Origin: Micromonospora peucetia
GTDB taxonomy: Bacteria > Actinomycetota > Actinomycetes > Mycobacteriales > Micromonosporaceae
Reading direction: 5' to 3'
Assembly: GCF_900091625.1 (NCBI RefSeq)
Contig: NZ_FMIC01000002.1
Location: 4,340,001-4,404,000, forward strand
Length of the DNA: 64,000 bases
Under the pieces are notes generated by a model. It did not search any database. It saw only the letters and a list, made by a program, of their open reading frames with translations, and had not been told where the DNA came from. Both the position numbers and the translations under genes were made by a program. Below, piece after piece: positions 42,797 through 51,723 of this stretch (position 1 is the first letter of the stretch; every line of letters begins with the position of its first letter).

Positions 42797-44163
42797 CGGT
42801 GTTTCCGGCCTGACCCATCGGGCGTTGTGCCTGGTGAGGAGGGTTCCGTGATGACCGCGACACTGAACGACCAGACCGGACGGAAGAGGCAGCCGGAGCC
42901 GTCGGCGGAGGCGAAGGCCGCCGCCGAGTTGGTCCGGGCGGCGAAGGAACAAGGGCTGTCGCTGACCGGCCCGGACGGGCTGCTGAAGCAGTTGACCAAG
43001 ACGGTCTTGGAGACCGCGTTGAACGAGGAGATGACCGAGCACCTCGGCTACGAGAAACATGACCAGGCCAACGCCGGGTCGTCGGGCAACATCCGTAACG
43101 GCACCAGGTCGAAGACGGTGTTGACCGACACGACCGGGCCGGTGCAGATCGATGTGCCGCGGGACCGGGCTGGCACGTTCGAGCCGCAGATCGTGCGGAA
43201 GCGGCAACGGCGCCTGTCGGGGGTCGACGAGGTCGTGTTGTCGCTGTATGCCAAAGGCCTCACGACCGGGGAGATCTCGGCCCACTTCGCGGAGATCTAC
43301 GGGGCGTCGGTGTCGAAGGAGACGATCTCCCGGATCACCGACAAGGTGATCGAGGAGATGACCGACTGGTCGCATCGGCCCCTGGACGAGATTTATGCGG
43401 CGGTGTTCATCGACGCCATCGTGGTCAAGGTCCGCGACGGGCAGGTCGCGAACCGGCCCTTCTACGCCGCGATCGGGGTCACCCTCGACGGGGAGAAGGA
43501 CATCCTCGGCCTGTGGGCCGGCACCGGTGGAGAGGGTGCGAAGTTCTGGATGAGCGTGCTGACCGACCTGCGTAACCGGGGCGTCAAGGACGTGTTCTTC
43601 CTCGTCTGCGACGGGTTGAAAGGGCTGCCCGAGGTCGTGACGAACGTGTGGCCGCAGACGGTGGTGCAGACCTGCATCATCCACCTGATCCGTAACACGT
43701 TCCGGCTGACGTCGCGCAGGTACTGGGATGAGTTGAAGCGGGACATCAAGCCGATCTACACCGCCGTCAACGCTGACGCGGCCAGAGCAGCGTTCGACGA
43801 CCTGGCCGAGAAGTGGGGCGGGCGGTATCCGGCAGTGATCCGGTTGTGGGACAACGCGTGGGCGGAGTTCATCCCGTTCCTCGACTACGACCTGGAGATC
43901 CGCACCGTCATCTGCTCGACCAACGCGATCGAGTCGTTGAACGCCCGCTACCGGCGGGCCGTGAAGGCCCGCGGCCACTTCCCGAACGAGCTGGCCGCGT
44001 TGAAGTGTCTGTACCTGGTAACTAGGTCCCTGGACCCTACCGGAGCAGGACGAACCCGATGGACGATGCGCTGGAAACCCGCGTTGAACGCCTTCGCCAT
44101 CACCTTCAGCGACCGCTTCCCAGCCGCTGAAACCTACTAACCAAGATCGCCGGAAACACCGTT
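42795..44163 (+). mobile_element. IS256-family insertion sequence, apparently complete
   Basis: The inner end sequence aacggtgtttccgg at 42,795-42,808 is repeated inverted at 44,150-44,163, bracketing one full transposase gene. The flanking ~14 bases on each side also align partly as inverted repeats, so the true ends may lie a few bases further out. No clear 8-bp target duplication is seen. Confidence 0.8.
42851..44140 (+). CDS. IS256-family transposase (full length)
   Basis: This 429-residue mutator-type transposase has DDE-region motifs VFIDAIVVKVRDGQ, FLVCDGLKGL, TCIIHLIRNTFR and CSTNAIESLNARYRRAV, and ends FAITFSDRFPAAETY. ATG at 42,851 follows GAGGAGGGTTCC. Full length and uninterrupted, it is potentially active and might mobilise neighbouring copies. 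It is a different subtype from the truncated copy at 23,219-24,172. Confidence 0.95.
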   Translation: MTATLNDQTGRKRQPEPSAEAKAAAELVRAAKEQGLSLTGPDGLLKQLTKTVLETALNEEMTEHLGYEKHDQANAGSSGNIRNGTRSKTVLTDTTGPVQIDVPRDRAGTFEPQIVRKRQRRLSGVDEVVLSLYAKGLTTGEISAHFAEIYGASVSKETISRITDKVIEEMTDWSHRPLDEIYAAVFIDAIVVKVRDGQVANRPFYAAIGVTLDGEKDILGLWAGTGGEGAKFWMSVLTDLRNRGVKDVFFLVCDGLKGLPEVVTNVWPQTVVQTCIIHLIRNTFRLTSRRYWDELKRDIKPIYTAVNADAARAAFDDLAEKWGGRYPAVIRLWDNAWAEFIPFLDYDLEIRTVICSTNAIESLNARYRRAVKARGHFPNELAALKCLYLVTRSLDPTGAGRTRWTMRWKPALNAFAITFSDRFPAAETY

Positions 44164-44259
44164 GGCGAGACAGGCCCGGCTCGCTCAGCTCCATGGTTGT
44201 TATAGGATTACGGCATGAGTGCCCATGCTGAGCATGGACGCCGTGAATTTGTGTTTGAA

Positions 44260-44274
44260 TCCCCCCTCGGACAC
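44260..44274 (+). repeat. Right direct repeat (attR-like), copy of tRNA-Leu 3' end
   Basis: tcccccctcggacac is identical to 18,118-18,132, preceded by a degraded T-arm (gtttgaa versus gttcaag). It marks the right edge of the proposed 26-kb island and lies at the 3' end of the serine recombinase gene. Confidence 0.7.
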
Positions 44275-44277
44275 GAA

Positions 44278-45936
44278 CCATTACCCCACGGTGCGCGCTG
44301 AGATCCACTGCGGCGCGCACCGTTTGTGTTTCCGGCTGATAGGTGAGCCGGAGCCCGAGTTGCCGGTAGACCTCGGACTTGTCGGCAGTGTCGGCGACGC
44401 GGAGCACGGTGGTGATGTCGCCGAGCGCCGTCACCAGGCTCGTGATGTCTGCTCGGCTCATGCGGCGTGGGCTGTTGCCCGCCTTCGCGTGGAGGTCGGC
44501 TTCGGCGCGGGCGCGTTCGGTCTGGGTTTGGGTGATCCATTCGGTGACCACGGCCGGGTCGGCGCCAGCGTCGAGGGCTGCTCGGTAGCGCTCCAGCTTG
44601 GCGTCGCATTCGGTGATGATTGCCTGGGTTGCCCTGGCAAGATGGGGCGGATGATCCAGGGGTTGGGCGTCGGCCATCGCGGTGATCGTCTGTTCGATGC
44701 GGTGGGGTGTGAAGGCGGAGGCCAGCCAGGTGTCGAGCGGATCGGTGAGGGCGTCCTCGCGCAGGTACACGTTGCGGGGATGGTCGACCTGGTTGGCGAG
44801 GGCGTACTCCTGGGGGAAGCGGCAGCGGTAGTAGGCGTTGCCGTGGTTGTACTGGCCCTGCATGCGTCGGTCGCAGGCTGCGCAGTAGATCAGGCCGCGG
44901 AAGACGTACGGGTTGCGGGTGCGCTGCTTGACGTGTTGACCGCCGGTTCCCCGTCCGCGCCTTTGAAGGATTGTTTGGGCCTGTTCGAAGGTCGCGTCGT
45001 CGATGAGTGGTTCGTGGGTGATGTCCTTGGAGACCACCCACTTGTCTCGGGTGTTCCAGCGCATGATGCTGGTGTGGCCCATTGCTACGTCGTTGACGTC
45101 GAGTAGCACCTCGTCGGTGCGTTGCTTGTTCCATACTTGTCGCCCGGTGTAGCGGGGGTTGGTGAGGATGACGCGGACGGCGCTCTTGGACCAGGCGATG
45201 CCGCTGCGGTGGGGGTTGCGGGCGCGGTCGTGTGCTGACGGGCACGGTACGTGGTTGGCGGTGAGTCCTTCGGCGAGGCGAAGAGGCCGATGCCGGTGAG
45301 GAACTCGGCGAAGATCCGCCGGACGATCGGCGCGGTGTGGTCGTCGGGAGTGAGGCCCTTGAGGCGTTTGCCGTCGGCGGCCTTGGCGGGGTTGGGGTGG
45401 GGGCCGAGGTCGTGGAGGGTGTAGCCGTAGGGTGGGCGTCCGCCGAGGTAGCGGCCTTCGAGGAGGGTCTGAGCGGTCATGGCGGTACGGACGCGAAGCT
45501 TGATCCGGTTGCGTTCGCCCTTGCTCATGCCGCCGAAGACGGACATGACGAGTTCGTGTGCCTCGTTGTCGGGGTCGATGGGGCCGCCGATCTCGGGCAC
45601 CCAGAGTTCGACGCCGTAGTGGGCGAACAGCGGCACAGTGAGGCCGAACTGGTTGCCGTAGAAGGCACGGTGGGGTTCGCCGACGACGACGGCGGAGTAC
45701 CCGCGCCGTGGGTCGCGCAGCGCGGCGAGAAGGAGGCTGGCCTGGGTCCGGCGTTGCCATGGGAGGGAGCGGCTCTGGCCGATGTCGAAGTACTCGGTGA
45801 CGATGCGTCCGCCGTGGGGCTGGATAAGTGCGGTCGCTCGCGTGAGCTGCCAGCTCCGGGACGATTCGGGGTCCTGGTTGTCCTCGGTCGAGACGCGGCC
45901 GTAGAAGGCGAAGGGTTTCGGTTGAGGGGCGGTCAT
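44278..45936 (-). pseudogene. Large serine recombinase, frameshifted
   Basis: From the ATG at 45,936 (GAGGAGAA upstream) the frame encodes a resolvase domain with FAFYGRVSTEDNQ (catalytic Ser), RRGYSAVVVGEPHRAFYGNQ and GMSKGERNRIKLRVRTAM. Near 45,280 a single-base frameshift moves coding to another frame, which continues VPCPSAHDRARNPHRSGIAWS, the recombinase domain ILTNPRYTGRQVW, the zinc ribbon IYCAACDRRMQGQYNH and a coiled coil. The C-terminus reads VRVRGGIQTQ straight through the tRNA-Leu repeat without a stop before the IS256. As written it is broken unless the shift is a sequencing error. Confidence 0.88.
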
Positions 45937-45954
45937 CCGTTCTCCTCGGTGACG

Positions 45955-46497
45955 CGGTGCCGGCCCGGTCAGCTCGCCGGGATCGAGGCGGCCAGCAAGC
46001 TGGCACTCAAGTCCCTCGCCACCCGGTACCAGCAGCTCACGGCTGAGATCACCACGCTCGACGCCCAGATCGAGCAGCTCGCCCACCAGGCGGCGCCGCA
46101 GCTCATGGCGATCAAGGGCGTCGGAGCCGACACCGCCGGCGCGCTGCTGGCCGCAGCCGGCGACAACCCCGACCGGCTGCACAACGAGTCTGCGTTCGCG
46201 CACCTGTGCGGAGTCGCGCCGATCCCGGCCTCGTCCGGCAAGACCAACCGGTACCGGCTCAACCGCGGCGGCAACCGAGACGCCAACCGCGCCCTCTACG
46301 TCCTGGCCCTGGGCCGACTCAGCTACGACGGACGCACCCGCGCCTACGCGGCCCGGCGCACGGCCGAGGGCAAGAGCAAACGCGAGATCATCCGCTGCAT
46401 CAAGCGTTACCTTGCCCGCGAGGTCTTCACAGCCCTCACCGCGGCTCACCGGCCGGCGCCGTGGCCGCAGCGACCAATTCGACAAGCGGCGTCAACA
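45955..46497 (+). pseudogene. IS110-family transposase C-terminal remnant
   Basis: The frame reads LAGIEAASKLALKSLATRYQ, IEQLAHQAAPQLMAIKGVG, DTAGALLAAAGDNPDRL, then the conserved ASSGKTNRYRLNRGGNRDAN and IIRCIKRYLAREVF (Transposase_20). The N-terminal DEDD domain is replaced by the recombinase gene's 5' end. Confidence 0.88.
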
Positions 46498-46549
46498 GCC
46501 GACCGATACCGAGTGGACCATGACCGGGTCGAAGTCGGAAACTTCAACG

Positions 46550-47074
46550 ATGCCACCCACGCAGACAGCGCTGATCGTGCCCATACCGCAGGCGGAGCAG
46601 GCCGTAAGCCGATGGCGGGCGGTGCTCGACAGAGCCGCGAGCTGGGGCGTGCCGGCACACGTCACTGTTCTGTATCCGTTCCTGGCCCCGGAGGAGCTCG
46701 ATGACGGGGGGCAGAGCACCATCGGCGATGTCGTTGCATCCATCCCCCCGTTCACGGCCGACTTCACGAGCGTGCGGTGGTTCGGCGACACCGTGGTCTG
46801 GCTGGCTCCCACTCCTGACGATCCGTTTCGTGCGCTGACCACCGCGGTATGGCGGCGCTTTCCTCAGGCGCCGCCGTACGAAGGGGTGCACACCGACGTC
46901 GTGCCGCACTTGACCATTGGCCATGACGCACCGAAACAGGCCTTGATCGAAGCAGCCGATGCGGTCGCCGGGTTCCTGCCGATCCGCGCAACCGTCGACA
47001 CGGTCCGGCTCATCGCCGGGACGCCGGAACCCAACGGCTGGCACACCATCCGCGACTTCCCCATCGGCGGGTAG
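46550..47074 (+). CDS. 2'-5' RNA ligase / cyclic phosphodiesterase-like protein
   Basis: This protein of about 174 residues has the two HxT/S motifs of the 2H phosphoesterase fold: HVTVLYPF near residue 40 and HLTIGH near residue 125. Between them lies a strand with TSVRWFGDTVVWLAP. Members act on RNA 2',3'-cyclic ends or small nucleotides. An in-frame ATG 30 bases upstream is an alternative start. It stands alone among mobile debris, not in an operon. Confidence 0.82.
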   Translation: MPPTQTALIVPIPQAEQAVSRWRAVLDRAASWGVPAHVTVLYPFLAPEELDDGGQSTIGDVVASIPPFTADFTSVRWFGDTVVWLAPTPDDPFRALTTAVWRRFPQAPPYEGVHTDVVPHLTIGHDAPKQALIEAADAVAGFLPIRATVDTVRLIAGTPEPNGWHTIRDFPIGG

Positions 47075-47228
47075 CCGCAGCAACCCGGACTTGACCATAG
47101 GAGCATCTCCAGCGCTGGCCAGGGGTGGCCCTGCGCGACTGCCAGAGCCGAGATCGTCATCCCGTTCGACCAGCGCTGGGCTTGTTTTGGTCCGGAAAGC
47201 TACCGGCAGGATTGCTGATGACGTGGAG

Positions 47229-47726
47229 TCAGGAGCTGCCAGCGTCGAGGAACTGTGCGAGCACCTCTGATGGTGCCGGCTCGACGGGCAGAGGTTTGGG
47301 CTCGGTGTGTTTGTCCGGGCCACAGCGGCTGAACGGCCCGTACTCGGCAGCCAGCGCGGCGAGGTGCGGGTCTAGGTGGTCGCGCCACCAGATGCTCGTT
47401 CCGGTCTGTGGGTCGCTGACCCGTAGCGTTTCCCAGGCTCGCCAGAGGGCGTACAGGCGGGAGATCGCCTCGGGGTGCGCCCACCAGCGGGGGCACCAGT
47501 TCACCCCGGAGGTTGGCCCGGAGGCGAGGCGCCGCTCGACGACGTGGGCGAGGTAGTCCCCGACGAACGCCTCGACGTTGCGGTAGACCGGCTCCGCCTC
47601 AGTGGGCTCGGTGGCCGGCGTCGCGGCCGGCGGCGCAGTGTCGCTCGGGTCGCCGGCGAGTTGGCCGAGCAGGGCACTGAGGTCGGCAACCGGGTCGCCG
47701 GCCGGTCCGGGCTGGGGCAGGGTCAT
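47229..47726 (-). CDS. DUF4913 protein of a conjugative element
   Basis: 165 residues. A disordered Pro/Thr-rich N-terminus is followed by the DUF4913 core NVEAFVGDYLAHVVERRL, WCPRWWAHPEAISRLYALWRAWE and GTSIWWRDHLDPHLAAL. DUF4913 proteins are found in actinomycete integrative elements next to TraG/VirD4-like genes, as here. The ATG overlaps the stop of the coupling-protein gene (ATGA). The biochemical role is unknown. Confidence 0.85.
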   Translation of the reverse strand: MTLPQPGPAGDPVADLSALLGQLAGDPSDTAPPAATPATEPTEAEPVYRNVEAFVGDYLAHVVERRLASGPTSGVNWCPRWWAHPEAISRLYALWRAWETLRVSDPQTGTSIWWRDHLDPHLAALAAEYGPFSRCGPDKHTEPKPLPVEPAPSEVLAQFLDAGSS

Positions 47727-49042
47727 GAGGTCGGCTCCGGCGGGGCGTCGGTGGTGAGGGCCCAGTCGGTGCGCTCGTGGGGATCCCAGCGGGCGATCGA
47801 CACGCGGATCGCCGCCGCGTAGGGGCCGGTCTGCCAGGGGGCGGTGCGGGCGAGCGCGGGCGGGGCGCCGGAGGCGTAGACGACCATCCGGCCCCGGGGC
47901 AGGGCGTGCAGATCGGCGACGTCGAGGATGCGCTGGCGGCGGGTGGCGTGCGAGACCGACCGCTGGCCCCACCCGGATCCGCTGCTGCTCGTCGACCTGG
48001 TCGTGACGTCGTGCTCACCGATGAGCTTGGACAGTTCCTCCAGCCAGTCGGGGTCGGCGACGCCGCCGCCGTAGGTGCGGACGTTCGCCGCGGACCACAG
48101 CTTGCGCATGCCCTCGCGTCCCCACACGTCGACGCCCTGGGGGTAGGACTGGAGGATCGTGATGATGGGCAGGCCGTGGGAGCCGTAGAAGGAGTAGAGG
48201 GCCGGGAGCTGGCGTAGCCGGCAGATGTTCGCAGCCTCGTCGAGGACGCTCAGCAGCGGCGGATCCAGGCGCCGGCCGGGGCAGGTGCGGGCCCGCAGCT
48301 CGCCGGCACGCAGGACGGCGTCGGTGAGGGCGGCGACCAGCGGGGCGGGGGAGCCGGGTCCGCTCTGGGACAGCAGGTACAGCACGTCGGTGGAGGCGAC
48401 GAAGGCGGCCGGGTCGAACTCGAGGACCCCGCCGCGCGTGGGTGGGGTGACCCAGGCGGTGACGGTCGGTTCGGTGAGGCACATGAGCATCTTCTGCGCG
48501 CCGGCGTAGATGCCGCCTCTCGTCTTGTCGGGCATGTTGACCACCCCGGCGACCGCGTCGGCGGGCAAGTCGTAGCCGTGCTCGCGCAGCAGCTCGGCCG
48601 GTTCGTCGTCGCGGGGGCTGACGGCCCACCGGCACGCGGCGAGGATGTCCCGGCCGGACACGGCAGCCGCGAGGAGCAGGTTCGCCACCAGCTCCTCGCT
48701 GGAGGAGTCGAAGAAAGCGTCGCGGCTGACGCCGGGCTCACGCTCAGCGGAGGCGAAGTGCTCGCCAAGGCGCCGGGCGTCGGTGATGGTGGCCACGGCA
48801 CGCAGCGGGTTCCACCACATGCCCTGCTCGGGCCCGAGGATGTGCTGCGGGTCGAACGCCCACACCTGCCCTCGCGTGGCGCGGATGTCGCGGGTGGCGT
48901 CGACGATGTCGCCCTTGACGCTGGTGACCAGGGTCGGGCCGGGGGCGGCGACGATGGCGGGGATCGCCCGGCAGGTGGTCTTGCCGGTGCGCGGGCCCCA
49001 GATGTCGACGGCCATGTCCTCCCAGGACTGGCGCAGCGGCAT
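47723..49042 (-). CDS. TraG/VirD4-like conjugative coupling protein, N-terminally truncated
   Basis: 439 residues remain. Walker A WGPRTGKTTC stands only 16 residues from the start, whereas relatives have about 150 more residues with membrane helices before it. Also present are WAFDPQHILGPEQGMWWNPL, Walker B LLSVLDEAANI, the TraG motif ITILQSYPQGVDVWG and GEHDVTTRSTSSSGS. It pumped DNA through a conjugation pore in the intact element. The cut lies at about 49,045, where an NYN fragment begins on the other strand. Confidence 0.85.
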   Translation of the reverse strand: MPLRQSWEDMAVDIWGPRTGKTTCRAIPAIVAAPGPTLVTSVKGDIVDATRDIRATRGQVWAFDPQHILGPEQGMWWNPLRAVATITDARRLGEHFASAEREPGVSRDAFFDSSSEELVANLLLAAAVSGRDILAACRWAVSPRDDEPAELLREHGYDLPADAVAGVVNMPDKTRGGIYAGAQKMLMCLTEPTVTAWVTPPTRGGVLEFDPAAFVASTDVLYLLSQSGPGSPAPLVAALTDAVLRAGELRARTCPGRRLDPPLLSVLDEAANICRLRQLPALYSFYGSHGLPIITILQSYPQGVDVWGREGMRKLWSAANVRTYGGGVADPDWLEELSKLIGEHDVTTRSTSSSGSGWGQRSVSHATRRQRILDVADLHALPRGRMVVYASGAPPALARTAPWQTGPYAAAIRVSIARWDPHERTDWALTTDAPPEPTS

Positions 49043-49055
49043 TCCGCCGGCGACG

Positions 49056-49320
49056 GTGTGGGCGGCGCTCTACCTCGACTTCGACAACGTGTTCAGCGGC
49101 CTCTACAAGTTGGACCCGGACGTAGCAGTTCACTTCGCCGAGGATCCGGGGGGATGGCTGCACCGGTTGGCGACGACGGCGACGACGGATGGCACGCGGC
49201 GCTGGCTGGTCCTGCGCTGCTACCTCAACCCCGCGGGCTGGGTGTACCGCACAGACCTGGGCGAGGAGCAGCCACGGTTGTACTTCTCGAAGTTCCGGCC
49301 CTCGTTCGCCGACCGCGGCC
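49056..49320 (+). pseudogene. NYN-domain protein, N-terminal fragment
   Basis: The frame reads VWAALYLDFDNVFSGLYKLD, PGGWLHRLATTATTDGTRRW and RCYLNPAGWVYR, ending LYFSKFRPSFADRG. This is the start of an NYN (PIN-like nuclease) domain, with the first Asp of the catalytic set in LDFDN. The remaining two-thirds are lost at the join with the integrase. Confidence 0.8.
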
Positions 49321-50045
49321 ATGTTCAACGCCGCCACGGGCAGCTCGGATGGGCCGGGGCGGGTGTACCGGCGGTGTGGCTGCCGTGACGAGGAGACGGG
49401 TAAGCAGTTCGGCGCTCGTTGCGAGCGTCTGGTGGACCTCAGCCACGGGCGCTGGTACTTCTCGTTGCAGACCGCCGCTGTTGACGGCGGTCGTGACCGG
49501 GTCCGTCGGGGCGGGTTCGCCACCTTGGGCGAGGCGGAACGGGCCTGCCTGGAGTTGACCGGGTTGCCGGGGCCGGAGGCGGTGGCGCGGACGTGGACGG
49601 TGCGGCGCTGGCTGCACTTCTGGTTGTCGGAGTTGAAGGCCGGTTGAGGCCCACGACGGTGCTCAACTACCGCAGCATCGTGGACAGGTACCTGATCCCG
49701 CACCTGGGCCGCTTCCGGTTGAGCAAGCTGCGCACGAGGACCGTTCAGCGGGCGATGGACGCGGTCTGCCGTCAGGTTGTGCGCGGTGGCCGGCTGATCT
49801 CACCGGGAAGCGTGAGCCGGATCCGCGCGGTGCTGCGCAGCGCGTTGTCGGAGGCGAGGCGGCAGGGCATCGTCGGTCACAACCCTGCCCGGAATCTGCG
49901 GCTGCCGAATGGGGCACGCCCGCATGCGGTGGTCTGGGACGACGAGCATGAGGCGGTGTGGCGGGAGACCGGCGTGCGTTCACGGGTCGCGGTGTGGGAT
50001 CTGGACAATCTGACGCGGTTCCTGGAGGCGGTGCGCGACGATCCA
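49321..50045 (+). pseudogene. Tyrosine integrase, N-terminal half, frameshifted
   Basis: The first frame (49,321-49,647) reads RVYRRCGCRDEETGKQFGAR and RWYFSLQTAAVDGGRDRVRRGG, the zinc/AP2-like arm-binding part of actinomycete AICE integrases. After a frameshift near 49,640 the core-binding domain follows (TVLNYRSIVDRYLIPHLGRF, QRAMDAVCRQVVRGGR). It ends at about 50,045 before any catalytic residue, so it is dead. Confidence 0.88.
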
Positions 50046-50340
50046 ACTCCACGACCAGCAGGTGTCGGTGGCACGCCAGGCCCGGACCCGGGAACGCAAC
50101 CGGATCGCCCGTGACCTGCACGCCCCCCCTGGGCCACCGGCTCCCCCTGATCTCCCTGTACGCGGGCACCCTGAACTCGGCCACCGGAGCCCAGTGGGGC
50201 GAGAACGTGGCCCTCCTGAGATCCACGGCGGGTGACGCCATGGCCGACCTCCGGCAGATCCTCGGCGTGCTGCGGCAGGAGGAGGCCGGCGACGAGGTGG
50301 GTGTCGCCCAGCCGCTGGGCAATCTGACGCCCTGGTCTAC
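50046..50340 (+). pseudogene. Histidine kinase HisKA_3 fragment
   Basis: The frame reads QVSVARQARTRERNRIARDL, then after a C-run frameshift near 50,128 LGHRLPLISLYAGTL and RSTAGDAMADLRQILGVLRQ. This is the dimerisation/phospho-acceptor part of a NarL-type kinase. The acceptor region reads LHAPP instead of LHD, because of the run of C. No ATPase domain follows. Confidence 0.8.
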
Positions 50341-50458
50341 TCGGCGCGGTCCGCCGACCGCTACCCCACTGGTAGATGATCGACCTCCACACCGGGCGCG
50401 ACCACTCACAGCGCTGGCTTCTGGTACTGGTCAACGCGTGACCTCCTGATGTCGTACA

Positions 50459-50491
50459 CCTGACGGGCCTGTCGCCGACAGGCCCGTCAGG
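50459..50491. terminator. Strong hairpin terminator
   Basis: A perfect 14-bp stem (cctgacgggcctgt and complement) with a 5-nt loop, in an otherwise gene-free stretch between the kinase fragment and the CHAP-like gene. Just after it (50,512-50,580) a short frame reads SPEALAIDALLDKKIIDQGLFP to a stop, perhaps the tail of a lost gene. Confidence 0.7.
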
Positions 50492-50622
50492 TGCGATGGT
50501 CACGCACTCTTTTCACCAGAAGCCTTGGCTATCGATGCTCTTCTAGATAAAAAGATCATCGACCAAGGGCTGTTTCCGTGATCAGTCAGGGGCCCACAAG
50601 GCCCTCAGAGTTTCAGAATCGG

Positions 50623-51216
50623 CTAGACCGGGCGTACGTAGCCGGAGACGTAACGCTTGACGCCGTCGCGGGTGACATACATGGAGCTGGGCTTGCGCCA
50701 GCCGAACGCAGTCACCTTGTTGCTGACGTTGCCCTCGACGGTCATGATTTCGCGGCTGGAGCCAGAGCCACGTACGCCGACGACAATTCCGATGTGTCCG
50801 GAGTCGGCATAGTGGCCGTAGACGACGGCGTCGCCGATGGCCGGGGTGCCCGACAGACCCGTCCAGCGGCCGTTTTTGTTTGCCCAGGACTTCCAATAGG
50901 TGGCCCAGTGTCCCTGAGCGGTTCCGGAACCCTTCATGCTCGGCTTCTTGGTGGCTCCGCCGATGACCCAACAGTAGTTCACGAAGACGCCGCACCATTC
51001 GGCTGGCCGTACGATGTTGCCGTTGAGTTTGTAGCGGAGGGGGTAGTTGTTGTTTCCGGTCTCGACTGATCCGACTTCGCTTTCGGCCGTGTTGGAGATC
51101 AGGCGGCGGATGTTGTTTGCGTCGGCGAATGAGGGTGTTTCCAGCAGTAGCGGGGCAGTTAGGCCCGCTGCTGCCGCGAGCAGTAGCCTGCGTCGCGAGA
51201 TATCGGTGTCGGTCAT
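50623..51216 (-). CDS. Tat-exported CHAP-like amidase/peptidase
   Basis: 197 residues from the ATG at 51,216. A twin-arginine-type signal (DISRRRLLLAAAAGLTAPLLL) is followed by a CHAP-like domain with the nucleophile region AEWCGVFVNYCW (Cys75), GDAVVYGHYADSGHIGIVVGV (His141) and IMTVEGNV. This Cys-His order matches CHAP/NlpC-type wall hydrolases. The host-wall substrate is inferred. The frame stays open upstream, but those codons lack protein character. It ends 80 bp from the mobile remnants. Confidence 0.82.
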   Translation of the reverse strand: MTDTDISRRRLLLAAAAGLTAPLLLETPSFADANNIRRLISNTAESEVGSVETGNNNYPLRYKLNGNIVRPAEWCGVFVNYCWVIGGATKKPSMKGSGTAQGHWATYWKSWANKNGRWTGLSGTPAIGDAVVYGHYADSGHIGIVVGVRGSGSSREIMTVEGNVSNKVTAFGWRKPSSMYVTRDGVKRYVSGYVRPV

Positions 51217-51723
51217 TGGGGGAGCGTATGACTCGGTCGGGGTTTTTGCAAGGAGGCTGCTGGTTGACTCGTAGGTACATAAATGCTGCATCGAAAAGGT
51301 GTAAAAGCGGTGCGGCTGCCGTCCCGCGGGCTCGGCAACTGGTACGTCGACTGCTCCGCCACTTACGCGTTCGGCGGGCCGAACGCGGGCACGACTAAGC
51401 GGTTCTTCGTCCAAGGGCAGCGATCGGTCCGGGGATTGGATCTGGGACTTCTTCGTCCACGCGCTGCGGTGGTACAGGCGATTACGTCCACGACGATCTC
51501 GACGAAGCATTGCTCGCATCCATCTGTCCGCTGCCCCCTCCGGGTTCATGTCGCCTGCCGACGCCGATGCGGCCCACCAGGGCTGCAGCCGATCATGCGC
51601 GTCCGCTGCTGATTACCTGTACCGGTTGTCCCTGGGCGAACGGTAGGCCCCGCCCGTGTTCCGAACAGATCCGAACCGTTCGAGACGGACCCGGCCAGCC
51701 AGGTCAGGCGAAGTGCTGTGGCT
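51217..51723. other. Region without a supported gene
   Basis: About 500 bp. The plus strand at 51,310-51,415 reads GNWYVDCSATYAFGGPNAGT with some bias, but it has no start, RBS or family. The rest shows no consistent coding frame on either strand. Confidence 0.4.

Noticed and set aside
38988..42863. A 1,291-codon open frame on the minus strand opposite the M4-M28 gene
   Set aside because: It is the antisense of a clear protease gene, composed of Arg/Gly/Ala/Val-rich shadow sequence with no start context or domain.
42761..46006. A single 1,081-codon minus-strand frame joining the recombinase and IS256 antisense
   Set aside because: Only the middle section (44,278-45,280) is genuine recombinase coding. 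Downstream of the tRNA-like repeat it is antisense to the IS256 transposase.
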